From Centropus unirufus (Eukaryota > Chordata > Aves > Cuculiformes > Centropidae), in contig VYZI01000135.1 in the NCBI GenBank assembly GCA_013397695.1, forward strand, positions 1,440,150 to 1,504,149: 64,000 nucleotides of DNA. Direction: 5' to 3'. The position numbers and the translations under genes were made by a program. The notes below the pieces were generated by a model that had not been told where the DNA came from, searched no databases, and saw nothing but the letters and a program-made list of their open reading frames with translations. Positions 12,716-25,511 of this stretch are shown piece by piece. Each line of letters opens with the position of its first letter. Position 1 is the first letter of the stretch.

Positions 12716-14339
12716 TTACCACAAGCACTCTGAATCTGCGAGTGTCTCATAACAGGAGGGCAACTTTTTTGCTCTTCTGTGGGACAACATGCACAGCAGA
12801 CCCTGTTACTACAGGGAATATTTCCCTCATTGCTTTGAAATAACATCCTTCAGTTTTGCTTCCAAATCACAGAGTCTGTTACAGTCTGTGCAAGTTATGG
12901 AAATATTTTGGGGCTTTTTACATGTGTTCTGCTCTGACCTAAATCTTGGCATATGGGCAATCAGTTTATTATCCAGTCATACATGGTACAGATCCATTTT
13001 TTCCAATCACAATTGACATAGTCTACAGTTTTCTTGACCAACAGCTTAAAACCAGCTCGTTTATATTGTCAGAGAGAAATACAGGCCGGATAAGTGAAGC
13101 TGCTTTTTTAGGAGCTCTGGGTGAACAGCTGTTTCCAGGGGCAGTAAGTGCAGCATTTTCACTTTCACACGAGAAGATGAGTCTTCTGTATTCTGAAAAT
13201 AACCTCATCAAAATTGTGTGGATCAAAACTTATCATGAAGATGTTGGGTGCTTTTGGGGAAAAAAAAAGAGTATAAATAGAATGCTTCTCTTTAAAATGC
13301 TCCTTTTGCTGAAATTTCGCTCTGCTCTGTGCTTCCCTGGGACTTCTCATTATTTTCCCACCATCAGTCAATCATACTCCCCAGTGAATCAGCTCATTCA
13401 CTCATCTTCAGCTCCTTGCAATTTTTCAACGTTAGCAACAGCAAATTGCTGTAATGTTAAGTAATAAACCTCAACCTTTTTATGACTTGGCTGTTGCTTT
13501 TTTTTTCTCTAGTGGATACCAATAAAATCAAAAGAGCTCCCTTGAGCATCACATCTGAGAACTTGGAATGCTTTTAAGTGTGACAGGTTAGAAGACATCT
13601 TCAGAGATAATCTCCAGTACTCTTTAAAAAGATCTCCCTGGAGGAAATACTAAATAATTCCTCGTAATTAAAAACTCCATAATTGGTTGTAGCAGAGTTT
13701 CAACTACTTTATTGCCTCTATTCCTGAAGCAGTCGTCTGTTAAACTGAAGTCTGGGTAAGCCTGATTGCTTGTGTGTTTTCTAGCTTTTCTGCTCATGCA
13801 AAACCTCTGATGTCATGGAGGATAACTTGTCCTGGAGCTATTTTAATGCTCTGTCGAATCAGATCAAGTCTCCAGCTATGTAACTACTTGTTATGTAGAG
13901 TTTTTATTAATCTCCCTCCTTCAATTTGTTATCTGTCTACAGAAATAGTACTGAATGAGAGGACAGTACCCTGAAGGTAGCATCTACTGGATGAGGCAAG
14001 GTAGCAGGGGTGGTGGGGAAAAGAGGGGGAGGAGGGAAGACAGGTATCCAGGGCCCTTAACCTTCTTTTCCCTGTTCAGACTTCTTCAGCCTGTTCCAGT
14101 GTGGCAAACAGTTTCAGACATATTGTGTGAAGGCTCACAGGCAGCACGGTGCCCAGATCTGGGTCAGGGTTGGTTCCAGCCTTGCTTGTGTTTGCTGTGC
14201 ATTCATGATGTTCAGTACCCACAGTATATGTACCATATAATAAATCATGTGATGAAAAAGGTGTAGCAGCAATCAAAATACACTCTGATTAAATACTTTC
14301 TGTATGTTATCTAAAAGATGCACAGCACAATTAAACTCT
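12716..14339. other. Intergenic, no gene recognised
   Basis: Overlapping short frames on both strands (for example 12946-13464, 172 codons) have no known domain and no splice-like boundaries. No LINE text is recognised except at the right-hand edge. I see nothing else that can be named. Confidence 0.5.
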
Positions 14340-14436
14340 TCTGAGAACATGAATGAAAAGAAGGTGATTGGGAGAAGACAGCATGGATTTGCCAAGGGAG
14401 CATCATGCCTGAGAAACTTGATGACCTTTTGTAGAC
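14340..14436 (+). mobile_element. CR1 LINE fragment (reverse-transcriptase region)
   Basis: A short CR1 piece on the + strand. The translation around 14370-14425 reads RQHGFAKGASCLRNLMTF. This matches the conserved CR1 reverse-transcriptase block with the pattern Q-H-G-F-x-K-G-x-S-C-L-x-N-L. Neither the 3' tail nor the downstream coding sequence follows, so this is an isolated internal relic. A chance match is unlikely because the spacing of all conserved residues is kept. Confidence 0.7.
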
Positions 14437-17344
14437 TCCATTTGTGGTTTCTGAGATAAAATAACAACAAAAAAGGTAAATGACTGCTCAAACTTAGCCA
14501 AGTAAAATGCTAATTAAAAATCAAGACAAGATAAAAATAAAAAAATGCTTCATAGATTCCAAATGCTGATGCAATGAGCTGTTTTTGTATTTGGGATGTC
14601 TGTGAAGGATAACGTTGCAAAAAGCTTCCTGTATCTCGTGGACAGTTGCTGGGATTGATTTTATCACTACACACCAAATTTATTTCAAATCAAATTTATT
14701 TCATATCAAATTTATGATCAGTCCTCTTAATTCTGAAGCAATCTCCAAAGGTATTGCCTAAGAAATGTAGTCTGCTTTCTTCCCAACAAGTTTTGGGCAA
14801 GTGGGCAAGTGAGGAGGAGTGAATTTTGAAGTAACATGAAGTAACTGAAGGGTTCAAAGGTTAAAGCTCATGACAAATTTTAAAGGGAGAGGCAACTAGG
14901 AAACAAGAGAGTGAATCATAAAGACTGAAGGTCTCATATAGACCCAAGATACTCGACTTCTGCTCTCAACAGAAGCTCTACACCTCACATTCAGTTTAAT
15001 TGCCAGTTTTCTGATTTGTTTAAAGAACTTCTTCATAAGACTTTATTTCTACCTCAATGCAAGAAAGAAGGGGGTTGGGGAAATCCAGGAAAAATAATAC
15101 CTACTGCAAACCAAACCAACCATCGGAAAAAAACAAATGAACAAAAAAAAAAACAGCAAAGATTTTTGATGCCATGGATGCAAATAAGAAAGATAAGAAA
15201 GACATGAACCTCCTCTATAGATGTCAACCTCCATTAGCACATTAACCATGCATAAGCCAGACCTGCAGGTTGATTTTGTTATACAATTTTCTTAGAAATA
15301 GCAAAATATATTATATTACCAGTACTGAAGTGAGTCTTCATAGTTTGGGATATCTGCACATTTGATGTCAGCGCTCGCAGGGATACTACAGGTCCTGAGG
15401 GACAGCAAGTGCAGCTTGCCAAGCACTCACACCAGAGGTAGTTTATATCTCTGTCTTTGTTGGAGTGTGTGCCTATGAAACAGTTAATGAGGGTGTTCTA
15501 CAAGGAAATTGTTTACATCATCGGTTTTGGGAGGAAGTAAAGGCTTCTAGTAACCCAGAATTTCTCTTTAGGTCCCTTGGATCAAGGTATGTTATAGAAA
15601 AATTCTATAGTCTTGCAGGTCGAGAAAAAAAGCACCAAAGCCTCTCTCTTATGATTGCAGTAAGGTATCATGGAATGGAGAGGCTCATAATAGAGCATGG
15701 TCTTAATCCAGCTATAATTAGCAAATAGCATATTAGTTCCTGTAATACATAGAGTTTGTCCAAGAATATCAAAGCACACACATTTGGTTTAACAATGTAA
15801 CTTTATTTGCTTTTTTTACTGCAGGATAATGTTGCTATCACACACTGTAACTGTTTGCTCAAGTTATTAAATATCAAAGTCAACTCTAAATGTATTTTAA
15901 TAACTTTTGTCTTTTTTTTTTCCCTGTGAAATAATTATTTGGTGGAAATTTTTGTGCACTTTAGAGAAGGTGAGGTAGACTTCACACTTTAAAATGTAAC
16001 TATATCACAGCAAAAACATAAAAAATTATTGTATGTCTTAATATTAGACTAATCTGGAATGTCTTGATAAATAAAGAAAAAAAATAGAAATACTTCAAAT
16101 TAAGGCTAATTTTGTGCTGGAGTGGCATGGAGTTACACTCAGAACCCACAACAGAATTATATGTACATGTGCACTTAATAACTCTTTGCTATTTTCTTTG
16201 GTACAAAATTATCCTATCTTATTGAGAATTATTAACATACATAAAGGAGAAGAAAAATTTTAAAGAAAAAATCTAGCTAATTAGCTTATCCAATTTCCAG
16301 AGAGGAATTTAACAGCAGTGCTGCTGAGGATGGAATGGCATCTCAGCTGGCTCTGGTTTAGGACTGGTGCCTGCTGCCCATCTGGCAGTAAAGTGAGAAA
16401 GCAGCAACAGCTGCTAACGGGCATGGAGAAGTTAATTTGGAAAGATACACATGCCCAAAGGAACTGGTGTAACTGCTCGAAGAAATAATATACGCCTGCT
16501 ACCTCCTGGCCATAGGCAGAATGCCAGAAAGGAGACAGTGAAGGAAGGAAAACAGTGGTGAACCTCCCACTGTTACCAACTGGAAACAGAGAATAAAGGA
16601 TGACGTTGAGTGTTACCACTGGTGCCATACATAATGAGAAAAGATAATATCTTCCTAAAGATGGTGCAGTATGGGGTGACTGTATATTAAGAAAGCTGGC
16701 TATTTCATGAAGAAATAGGAACTATATTGAAACTGATTTATGACTGAAGAAACTGAAAAACATGAGGAAATTTTGGGGATCTTCTCTGCCGCACAAATTT
16801 ACTTTTAGAGAAGAAATACAATCCTCTTCAATTTTTTATGAGAAAAAAGGACTCACAAAATTCTAAATTTGAATAATAGAGGCAAAGGACTTCTGATTTC
16901 AAATTCCAGGTTTTATGCTGACTCCCTTTGTGTACATCTAAACACTTCTGCCCTATTTCTGATCACACGAAGTAAACAAACATGGAAACACACTACCTCT
17001 GGAATAGAGGTGTTATCAGGGATAGCCAGTTCAATGTTGGAGAAAGCCTTTAAGGTGCTTTTTCAATGAAGAAGAAATTCTCTACCTAAGTTAGAACTTG
17101 CTACAATGGCTCACATAATCATTTGGGTTACTTTGGGAGGAATAATGGGGAAAAACTTTATTTCATGGTTCAGCAACTGGGATATCTTTGATATGCTGTT
17201 TATGTGATTATTTTCTAAGGGAATAGCTGGATTTGCAGGCTGCCTGTTCTGCCTGATGACTTGAAAGGCACTTTAGAGCAGATTCATTCAAATGTACAAT
17301 GTCTTTGGTTTAATGTGTGCATATTTTATACAGGTAATTTTGAG
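14437..17344. other. Intergenic, no gene recognised
   Basis: AT-rich non-coding DNA. It includes a short 16-bp tandem repeat (listed separately). The frames at 15465-15728 (+, begins with GTG) and 16281-16628 (-) show no family resemblance or splice context. Nothing else is recognised. Confidence 0.5.
14675..14716. repeat. 16-bp tandem repeat, about 2.6 copies
   Basis: Two full units (CAAATTTATTTCAAAT and CAAATTTATTTCATAT) and a partial third (CAAATTTATG) follow head to tail. The units differ at two positions. It is probably replication slippage in AT-rich DNA. Confidence 0.85.
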
Positions 17345-18285
17345 TGAATCCTAGAACACCAAGGTGGAAGGGACCTTCCAGCCTTTCTTGGCAAAAGCAT
17401 GGTCTAGACAAGATAGCCCAGCAACCTGTCCAGCTGAATCTTAAGCGCCCAGTGTTGGGGAATCCACCACTTCCCTTGGAAGATTATTCCAGTGGCTGAT
17501 TACTCTCACAGTGAAAAATATTTCTCTTCTGTCCAGTTGGAATCTCCCTAGGGTTAACTTGTACCCATTGCTTCTTGTATTTTCCAAGTGACTCCTTGAA
17601 AAAAAGGAGTAGTCACTTTTTAAATAGTGGAACACACTGATAAGGTCTCCCCTAAGCCTTTTTTTCTCAAAGCTGAACAAACCCAGTTCTCTCACCCTTT
17701 CCTCAGGTGCCAGGCTTCACAGTGTTTTCATCATGTTTCTGGCCCTTCTGTGGACGCTCTGCAGCCTGTTCACATCTTTTTTTCTTTTATAGCAGGTATC
17801 AAAACGGACCGTGATAGTGGTGTGGCCTGATAAGCTTTGAGTAGAGTGGAATAATGACTCTGTCTCTGCAGGTCATGCACTTGTTGATGCAATCCAGCAT
17901 CCCGTTAGCTTTCCTTGCTGCAGCAGCCTGCCGTTCATTCATATTAAGCTTTTTGTCTACCAGGACCCCCAGGCGCCTGTCCCCAGAGTTGCTTCCCCAT
18001 CAGGTAGATCCCAGACTGCACTGCACTCCCAGGTTATGTTTTCCCAGATGGAGGACCACACAATTGTCCTTGCTGAATTTCATAAGTTTCTTCCTGGGTC
18101 ACTCCTCCAGCGTACCCAGTTCTTCTTGCAGGGTTGCTCTCCCTTCCAAAGTGTCAACTTACCCACTCAGCTTTGTATCGTCTGCAAATTTCATCCAGAT
18201 CACCTATGCAGATATTAAACAGTGTTGGCCCCAATGTTGATCCCAGACAGACCCCACTTGCAGCAGATTGCCAGTTTGAAAAGGC
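17345..18285 (-). mobile_element. CR1 LINE, older subfamily, about 0.94 kb
   Basis: A CR1-family copy on the minus strand with its 3' end at about 17345 ('gaatcctagaacaccaaggt'). On the minus strand, 17441-17695 encodes the C-terminal ORF2 text LGLFSFEKKRLRGDLISVF ... QLDRREIFFTVRVISHWNNLPREVVDSP. Further 5' in the element (17700-18285) the frame is broken but the family text persists, for example 'cccccaggcgcctgtccccag' as antisense near 17966. The terminal octamer repeat is poor and the subfamily differs from the copies at 12.2 and 34.3 kb. It is inactive. Confidence 0.9.
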
Positions 18286-19563
18286 GCTTCAAGGGACAGA
18301 TGGAAGCAATAAATTCAATGCAAAATATTTGCATACATAGAGTTTTTAGGATGCAAAGTACAGGAGAGCCAGACAATTGAAAAAATTGTAGCCCAGTGAA
18401 AACTGTTGAAGTTTCAAACATGGCTCAGCCCCCATACCAATGTTTGTTAAAAAACAAACTCTAAATCCAGGTAAAGATCCGAGCCAAAGAAGAGAGGAGC
18501 TGTGAAGTATAACAAAGAAATCCTCCACACAGTTTCAAGTCCTGTGGATGCCTTTGCCTGAACATGTCTACCAGTACCATATATAAATTTTCTGTGTGTT
18601 TAATAATGCTGTATTCAATAGTTTACAATAATTCTTTGGGGGTTAGTTGCTGCAGAAAGCACTATTTTCTCAGGATTCGGTTAAAATAGGCAGACCAAAG
18701 TACCTCCTTATAAGACCAAAACCCACGTGCTGCTGTCTTTGAAAGACCAGGTTTGGAAACCTTTTTCTGATTTTATCTAACAGTGTAATTTAAGCCAGGT
18801 TTACTAAATAACTTCAATTTAAACACATGTTTTCAAGTATCTACTTAAGAGCAGTTTAAGTCAATCTCAAAGTCAATAAGTAGTTTCATCATGTCTAAAT
18901 ATTTTTTAACAGAGCTATTCTGTCTCCATCAAACCTGCTAAAAGCTGCAGTTTGAGAATGTTTGTTTTCAAAAGGCCAAATTTCCATGCACCTGGACTCC
19001 TACTTGCCTAAGCTGGTTGCCCGGCAGAGACTTGCTCTGCACACAGGCTTCATATCTGGCAAACATGGTAATCTCAATTACCGTGTGCAAGGTTGTCTGT
19101 GATAGTGTTAAAGGTTCCTCCTTCTTGTCATGGAAAAGCTGCCTTCAAGCCCAGAAAATGGAGCACAGAGGTTCCCTTGGACAGAGTGGTTTTAGGAGTG
19201 GAGAAGGCTGTTTTATGCACAGCCCCTGTCCCTCTATCCTGTTGTAGCTTCTCCTGTATAACTCCATTTAAGTCATACTGAAGAGCATTTTTACATTTAC
19301 CAGACCTCTTGTGACTTAAGGGAGGACACCACCTGAAAAGAACACACAAACCTTTTCCATGTGTTTTCCTATCAGCACATTTTCTGTAAGTCATGTCAGC
19401 CCTCACTGTCTCATCTGATCAATCATTTGTTTGCACCCTGTGTCTGTCTCCTAAACTGCTTGATGTAGAGGACGTCTTAAAGATGTCCTGAGTGCCTGCT
19501 AATCCTGCTGAGGATTATTGAATACTTCAAAAGAGAGACAGGATACTCCAAACCTTTGGCAAA

Positions 19564-19590
19564 ACACACACACACATATATATATATATT
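19564..19590. repeat. Microsatellite (CA)n(TA)n
   Basis: About six CA units pass directly into about seven TA units, then a T-rich run. A simple sequence repeat, likely variable in length. Confidence 0.9.
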
Positions 19591-22500
19591 TTATTTTTTT
19601 TTTGTGATCCTAATGGATTGCTGCTCTTGCCACCACATTGTGTCCCTGATCATAATGACTGGAGTATTGGTGCTGGCACCAGAGCCTAGAAAGAGCAGGC
19701 AGAAAGTGGAGTTTCCATTTTGCAGTCTTAGCACATAAGAGTCGAGGTCATTAAGAAGAAACTGGAAACCATTTTCTAAATGCAGTCATAATCTGCCTCT
19801 CCTTTAAACTGCATAGCAAAGAAAGGTCGGGCTGCCCACTGTACTCTGACTTTTGGAGCTCCTGTTTAAGGTGCTCTTTTGCATGGGGCTGGGGACATAA
19901 CAATGAAAACAGGAGACAAATTAGACTCCAAACCATCATTCCACAGTGTTTAGTATAAAATGTGAATGTTCCCTGGGAGGTTTATAACTTATCAGTGAGT
20001 CTGGCTGGAATCTAAGAAAGTTAAATTATTTAAGAGATGTACTACAGCAAAGGCTGCGAACATGTAGACCGATCTAATTGTGCTTTGTTGCAGCAACAGC
20101 GCCTGATATAATGTAACACTCAGTCAAGGGTTCTGCCATTGATTTTAGAAGCTTGGATTTTTTCAGCATTAATCCTTCCTCAGAGGCATGAAATCCAGCT
20201 ACGTTCAATGCCTGCTGGCATTTACCAATTGTCATTTCTCAGATAAAGGTATAACAACAAAGATGGGAAAGAGCTGCTTGAACCTTGCTAAGAAAAAGCT
20301 AATTATAAATCAAGACAACACAAAAAAAATAAATCCATGAGTTCCTTTCTGATCTTAGATCTCTGTAGCTGAGATCAATGACCTGGTTCATACCAGCAAA
20401 CTTAAATATTTCTTTGTTTAGGCAACTTACAAACTCAAATACAATATTCTGCTTCAGTGTTGACTTGAAGATAATTTTAAGGTACATGATAAAGCTTGAT
20501 AGTAAAACTCTGTTGAATATTACTGTGCTGTTAAAACAGAATCTTTGGATCTTGGGTTAACCTTTAATGTTAAATACTTTTAAAAAAATCACTGACCCAA
20601 AAATATTAGGAGAAACTGGCCTCCAGTCTGTAACTTGTTAGGACTATATCCTTGCCATGGAAATAGTGAAAATGCAGTCTGCTTTGCTTTGTAACTTAGC
20701 CTATTATACTTTAAAAGTATTTATATAAAAGAAGGTCGATATTTTTTTTTACATATGGGGTTAGGTTAAAAGCATTGCAGATGTATCAAAAGGAATGTAA
20801 TCACCTGCTCAGGAATATAAAAATACATTTCTAGAAAGAGAGGTGTGTGAGATCTGATGAAAACATGACACCAAGGATATGCTAACATTTCCATTTTTCT
20901 AAACTCCTTCCATTAAAAGTGCCCTGACCATGATATACAGTTAGATATGCTTTTAGTCACTCCTAAGCGAGGAACAATCTGTGTGTAAACAACCTCACTA
21001 AATTACTTTACTGAGTTTCCTTTTCCTCAGATACACTTTGCTCATTGTCCCTTATTTCATAACAGCCCAAATCCATCTTGAAAGCACACCTTCTAAATGT
21101 TAGTGCTCTCAAGAACTGCCTCAAGTATTCTGTTGCAGGAAAACATAGATTCCCAGTTTGTGGCCCCAGCAGAAATGCATCCAGTGTTGCAACTGTGCAG
21201 TTCAGGAGGACACCATGAATGTCATAAGCTTGTTCTTTCCGCTGTACCTTACCATGTCCGAAGGCCACCAATGCTAGTCTAGAACTCACAAGCAATTTTG
21301 ATATTTCCAAACTTAGGGTAGCTACTCTGCATTACACCAGCATCCCCCAAATAAAGCAGTCTTTTGACAAGAAAGCAGTCATTTCACGGTATGACAAACT
21401 GGCGGAAGTTTCTTCTGTCAGCCTAAGGATATCCTTTTACAAGGAAGAATTCCATATAAGTCTTTAAGATGAATTAACTTAAGTTTTCCATTTCCACAAC
21501 AGCTGAAAGCAGCTAAAGATTACCAAGTATATAGCTGTATTTTTGTCTTATGTATAAGGATGTTTAAAGTTTTTCATTTGCTTTCTGGGCTAGGACGCTC
21601 TAGGGAATATCATGTAAGACATCATAAATCCTCACACTTCTATTGAAATGGACTTGGTTTAGGTATGTCACTATTTATATGATATCTAATACCAAAGTCA
21701 TGTCTCAGAATATTCCCTTCACTGTAAATATTTCAGCACACTGCTTAAAGTATTTAATTTTTGTTCATGTCCTTATAGTCGTAATAAAGCCTTTTTGGAA
21801 TGTTTCTTGTAAAATATTTTATGTATAAATATATGAAAATAAACACATTCATTTTCCAAATTGTTTTATGATAGTTGATCAAATTATTGAATGTTTTTAA
21901 CTTGTCTGTATGACACATAGCTAAGAGGTTAAGACTGAAAATAAAGTTCCTAGTCCTGTATGCAAACACCTAATCCATCAAGCTGCAAAACAACACAGTC
22001 TGGATTGCACCCATAAGACTCAACACATGTTGTGGACACATTTATTGATTTTTATGGGCATTTCATTTTTTTTATGTTTGTGTTTTTTATTTATAAATCA
22101 TTTTTGATTTACATAGCTCCAGATGAAAGCAATACAAGGTTTGCTACATCTTGATCAACATCTTTCCAGACAATTAAGACACTGGATGATCCTAAGTTGC
22201 TTATGGCACCTTTTCTCCTTTTGTACTTCCCATTATTGACGAAACTGAGTTCAGAACTACCACCTTTCACTAGGAATTTAAACAATCTCACATCAAGTTC
22301 CAATGATGGCTTGCTTTCCTTCAGCATACTTCTCATCCACTTTGACAAAGCTGTGAATGCACATGTATTTAAAATACAATGGCCCAAAACAGTGGAGCCC
22401 AGCCTATGGCCTGCAGATCTAATTAGTCTACCAGAATACCTCTAGTCATGGCTTGCTTTTTTTAATGTCTTTTCCCAAACTCTTTCAGCTCACCTTCAAA

Positions 22501-24596
22501 CAGCAAAAAGTATATTCCCTGCCTGAGCAAAGGGTGTGCACCTTCCTCCATGTGGATGTGGAGGAACATGTGCCAAGAAGACTGCAGATAAATGGAGGCA
22601 CTTCTAGGGGCAGCCTGCTGTAGCCAAAGCACGGTCACTCCTGCTATAAATTAGTCAATGCTGAATTTCACACCCGTTAACTCTGATTACACAGCACAGG
22701 CATTTAGAAGTACATTGGAGTTACGGTCCTTAATATAATCTTCTAAAAAAAAAAGTCCTGCTTCCCAAAGAACAATTCAGAAATAACTATGGCACATTTT
22801 CAGGCGTTCACAACTCAGAACTATTTTTGTTTCCAAATTTGTGGCTTCATGTATCCTGCTCTGAAGCTTCAGGACCCCCATTCAGTGAGGACCAGTTGCA
22901 TGGGCCTAAATGAGTCATGTCTTCCATTTCCACAAGATGACTCACATGCTTAGCTGGGTGTGCTTGCATGCTAATTTCCATTTCCTTGAGATGGAAAATG
23001 AGAAGGGAGAAGCAGATTATCAAAACACAAAACAGCGCTTCTCATTTGCTCACACCAGATAAAGGAAACATCCTGGACCTACAACCGGGGCCTGGAAAAA
23101 CACCCTTATGACCACAGTTCTTCAAAATCCAGTACAATTTATGTCGTCTTGAGAACATCTTTCTCTAGAAACAACATTTCTTGAAGCAGAACGGGACATT
23201 GACTGTCACACGATGCCTCTCAGATTTAAATTGATGCCCTGACAAAAACACAAAATCTTATAAAATATAAAAACTGCTCAAGTATTAGCTCAAATGACAT
23301 AGAAGTTAAGGAGAACTCAGCCTGAGGAAGTATAGGAACAGTTTTAATGGACGCAATGTAATCATATAACCCCGTATGTACTCAACCTGTAGTTTTTATA
23401 CCTATTGCTTCAAATAATTTCTGAAGCTAAGCAGGCCAGCAGTGTTTTTTTAAAGAACAGGTTAGTCAACATTTGTTGGAAATTATTCACTAATCAACTA
23501 ATCTATAGGAAAAAAAAAAACAATCAACACACTATCTTTTGGAGCACAAAATGTTTGTCCAGGAGCTTGCCTGCTTTTCTGAGTGTAGTGATTGGTCTAT
23601 TAAAAGATAACTGCTTTTTCTTACGGATCTTGCCTTGCTTATAACATCAGACCATTGCAACTGCATCATTAATAGGACAGGAATATCTCATGATTCATTA
23701 TTAAGTCCAAAAGGCAGACCATTATATCCAGCAGTTGGCAAATTATCAAGGGTGTGTAAGGTTGTTTTTTCCCCCTTCAGATGGTAAGAGCATGCCAAGA
23801 AGCCTTGCAGAAGCCAGCTGATATTGCCTCTCAGCTCTGTGGCAGTATCTGCTCTGCATGCAGGAGAGGCTCCCAGCCCTGCTGGAGTCCTGTTGAATTC
23901 CTGTAGCCTGGCTTTGATGTTTGTCCAATGATGCTTCAGCTCCCACACCATGATCATGCTCTGTGTCACTCAAAATCTGACTGTGTGTTGTCTTTCCTTC
24001 CTGAGCTACTGCTCCAAGGATATGTACAATGTCAGGACTAGCTCTATTTTAGGATGGGTCAGGCAATGGATGAGGTCAAGGAATTTCAGCCTTTATATTC
24101 CTAGGGACTGGAGAAGCATCTTCACCCCTAAACCGCATAAAGTATTTTTATATACTGGAGTCTAATGTCAGAACTGTAACTTAGATAGACCATTATATTC
24201 CTCATACCCTGTCACAGTCACTTTTCAGATATGTTTTCTGTGATTATAAATACAGAACCCTGCAGCTTTTAGCAGCAGCAGCAGGAGATTCATTCCAGCT
24301 CTGAGAACAAGGTCACGCACTTTAAATGCAGAAATGTAAGGGCAGCATAAAGCATGTAACTCTGATAGACATTTCCACTCTTTTTTTTTTTCATATTCTG
24401 CGAAAGCAAGTCTACTGAACAAAAATATAGTCAAGCTGAAACCACATGAAAGACATACGCACTCTTGGTATAAACCAGAAATTGATATTCAATCTTCTTG
24501 CTTTTCTACTGATTTTGCAGCCATCCTGGTCTGCTGAAACGCCTTATTGAATACACAAGAATTCCCGTCATCCTTTACAAGCAGTAATGCAGGGTT

Positions 24597-24632
24597 TTCT
24601 TCTTCTTCTTCCTCTTCTTCTTATTATTATTA
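24597..24632. repeat. Microsatellite (TTC)n(TTA)n
   Basis: An imperfect TTC run (one C-for-T change near 24612) ends in four TTA-like units. A simple repeat about 0.4 kb before the GC-rich TMEM64 promoter region. Confidence 0.9.
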
Positions 24633-24983
24633 ATGCATGCCCTGCCTATCTTTGCATCACAAGAGCCCCAGCAAAATCAAGTGCTCGCATCTGGACAAAG
24701 GTTAGCAGCAAGAACATAGTTTATGCTGGAGATATTTCTCTGCCACTTCCCAGCTGTGCAATCTCCCAGGATTGTTTTATTCTGCCATGGTGCTCAAAGA
24801 CATTGGCCATTTCCATAGGCTGATTTCCTGGGTTGCCCAGTTTATATCATGTTTAATGGCGTATTTCGCAAGTGAACATATCTGCAGTACACTCATCAAG
24901 ATATGTTCTTCATTTTGATATTTTTTGGCAGGGAGTGATTTCTAATTACCCTTTAATCTTAGCAAGCCCGACCCGCATCCTCG

Positions 24984-24992
24984 TTTTATATA
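24984..24992 (+). promoter_or_regulatory. TATA-like sequence at the edge of the CpG island
   Basis: TTTTATATA lies at the boundary between AT-rich flank and GC-rich DNA, immediately before the G-rich repeat array. It could be a TATA element, but vertebrate CpG-island promoters usually lack one and the predicted TMEM64 start codon is several hundred bases away. Weak. Confidence 0.2.
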
Positions 24993-24995
24993 CGC

Positions 24996-25297
24996 GGGGG
25001 GGCGTGGCTCCAGGAAGGGGGCGTGGTTCAAGGGCGGGGGCGTGGCTCCAGGGCGGGGGGCGTGACTCTCGGGTTTGGGGGCCTGACTCTAGGGTTTTGG
25101 GGCGTGGCGCCAGGGCTGTGGGCGTGGCTCCCGGGGCTGGGGGCGTGGCTTTACGGACGGGGGCGTGGCTCCCGTGTTGGGGGCGTGGCTCTCGAGTTTG
25201 GGACGTGGCTCCTTGGTCTAGGGGCGTGGCTTCCTGGGCGGGAGGGCGTGGCTTCCTGGGCGGGAGGGCGTGGCTCTCGGGACTGGGGGCGTGGCCT
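24996..25297 (+). repeat. G-rich minisatellite of 15 GGGCGTGGC-type units
   Basis: Fifteen head-to-tail units of about 19-23 bp, each built on GGGGGCGTGGCTC followed by a variable 7-10 bp tail. The exact 9-mer GGGCGTGGC occurs in 11 units. The other four carry single- or double-base changes (GGGCGTGGT, GGGCGTGAC, GGGCCTGAC, GGACGTGGC). The core fits the GC/GT box bound by Sp and KLF zinc-finger factors. Spacing is close to two DNA turns, so all boxes face the same side of the helix. The array ends about 150 bp before the first ATG of the island, in a promoter position. Binding is inferred, not shown. Confidence 0.9.
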
Positions 25298-25450
25298 CCG
25301 CCGCGGAGCCCCGCAGCGGGGCCGGGCACTGGCGCTGCCGCCGGAGCCTCCGCCCCCTCCTTCTCCGCTGCGAGCGGCGCCCGGGCTGCCACATCGGCAC
25401 CGCTGTTCCCAGAAGGCGCTTCCCGCAGCGGGAGCCCAGCGCGCCGGGAC

Positions 25451-25511
25451 ATGGAGCCCCGCTGCCGCGGTTGCCGCCGCCGCTGCCGCCCGCCGGGACT
25501 CGCGCTCCGCC
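25451..25511 (+). other. Possible upstream ORF or 5' UTR of TMEM64
   Basis: An ATG in a strong context (G at -3 and G at +4) opens a frame encoding MEPRCRGCRRRC and then enters the N gap. With the gap at its stated length this frame is not the one used after the gap: 25451 and 25894 differ by one in reading phase. It would also make the protein about 90 residues longer than the mammalian one. I therefore favour 5' UTR or an upstream ORF. A wrong gap length could still make it the true start. Confidence 0.35.

Larger units (their letters stand above)
18286..24980. other. Intergenic AT-rich DNA upstream of TMEM64
   Basis: About 6.7 kb with no recognisable exon, RNA gene or LINE. It contains a CA/TA microsatellite at 19.56 kb and a TTC/TTA microsatellite at 24.6 kb (listed separately). 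Frames are short and overlap on both strands. The right-hand end changes abruptly from AT-rich to very GC-rich at about 24.98 kb, where the TMEM64 promoter begins. Confidence 0.55.

Noticed and set aside
15465..15728. 87-codon frame that looked like a possible exon
   Set aside because: Begins with GTG, no acceptor or donor around it, no family resemblance.
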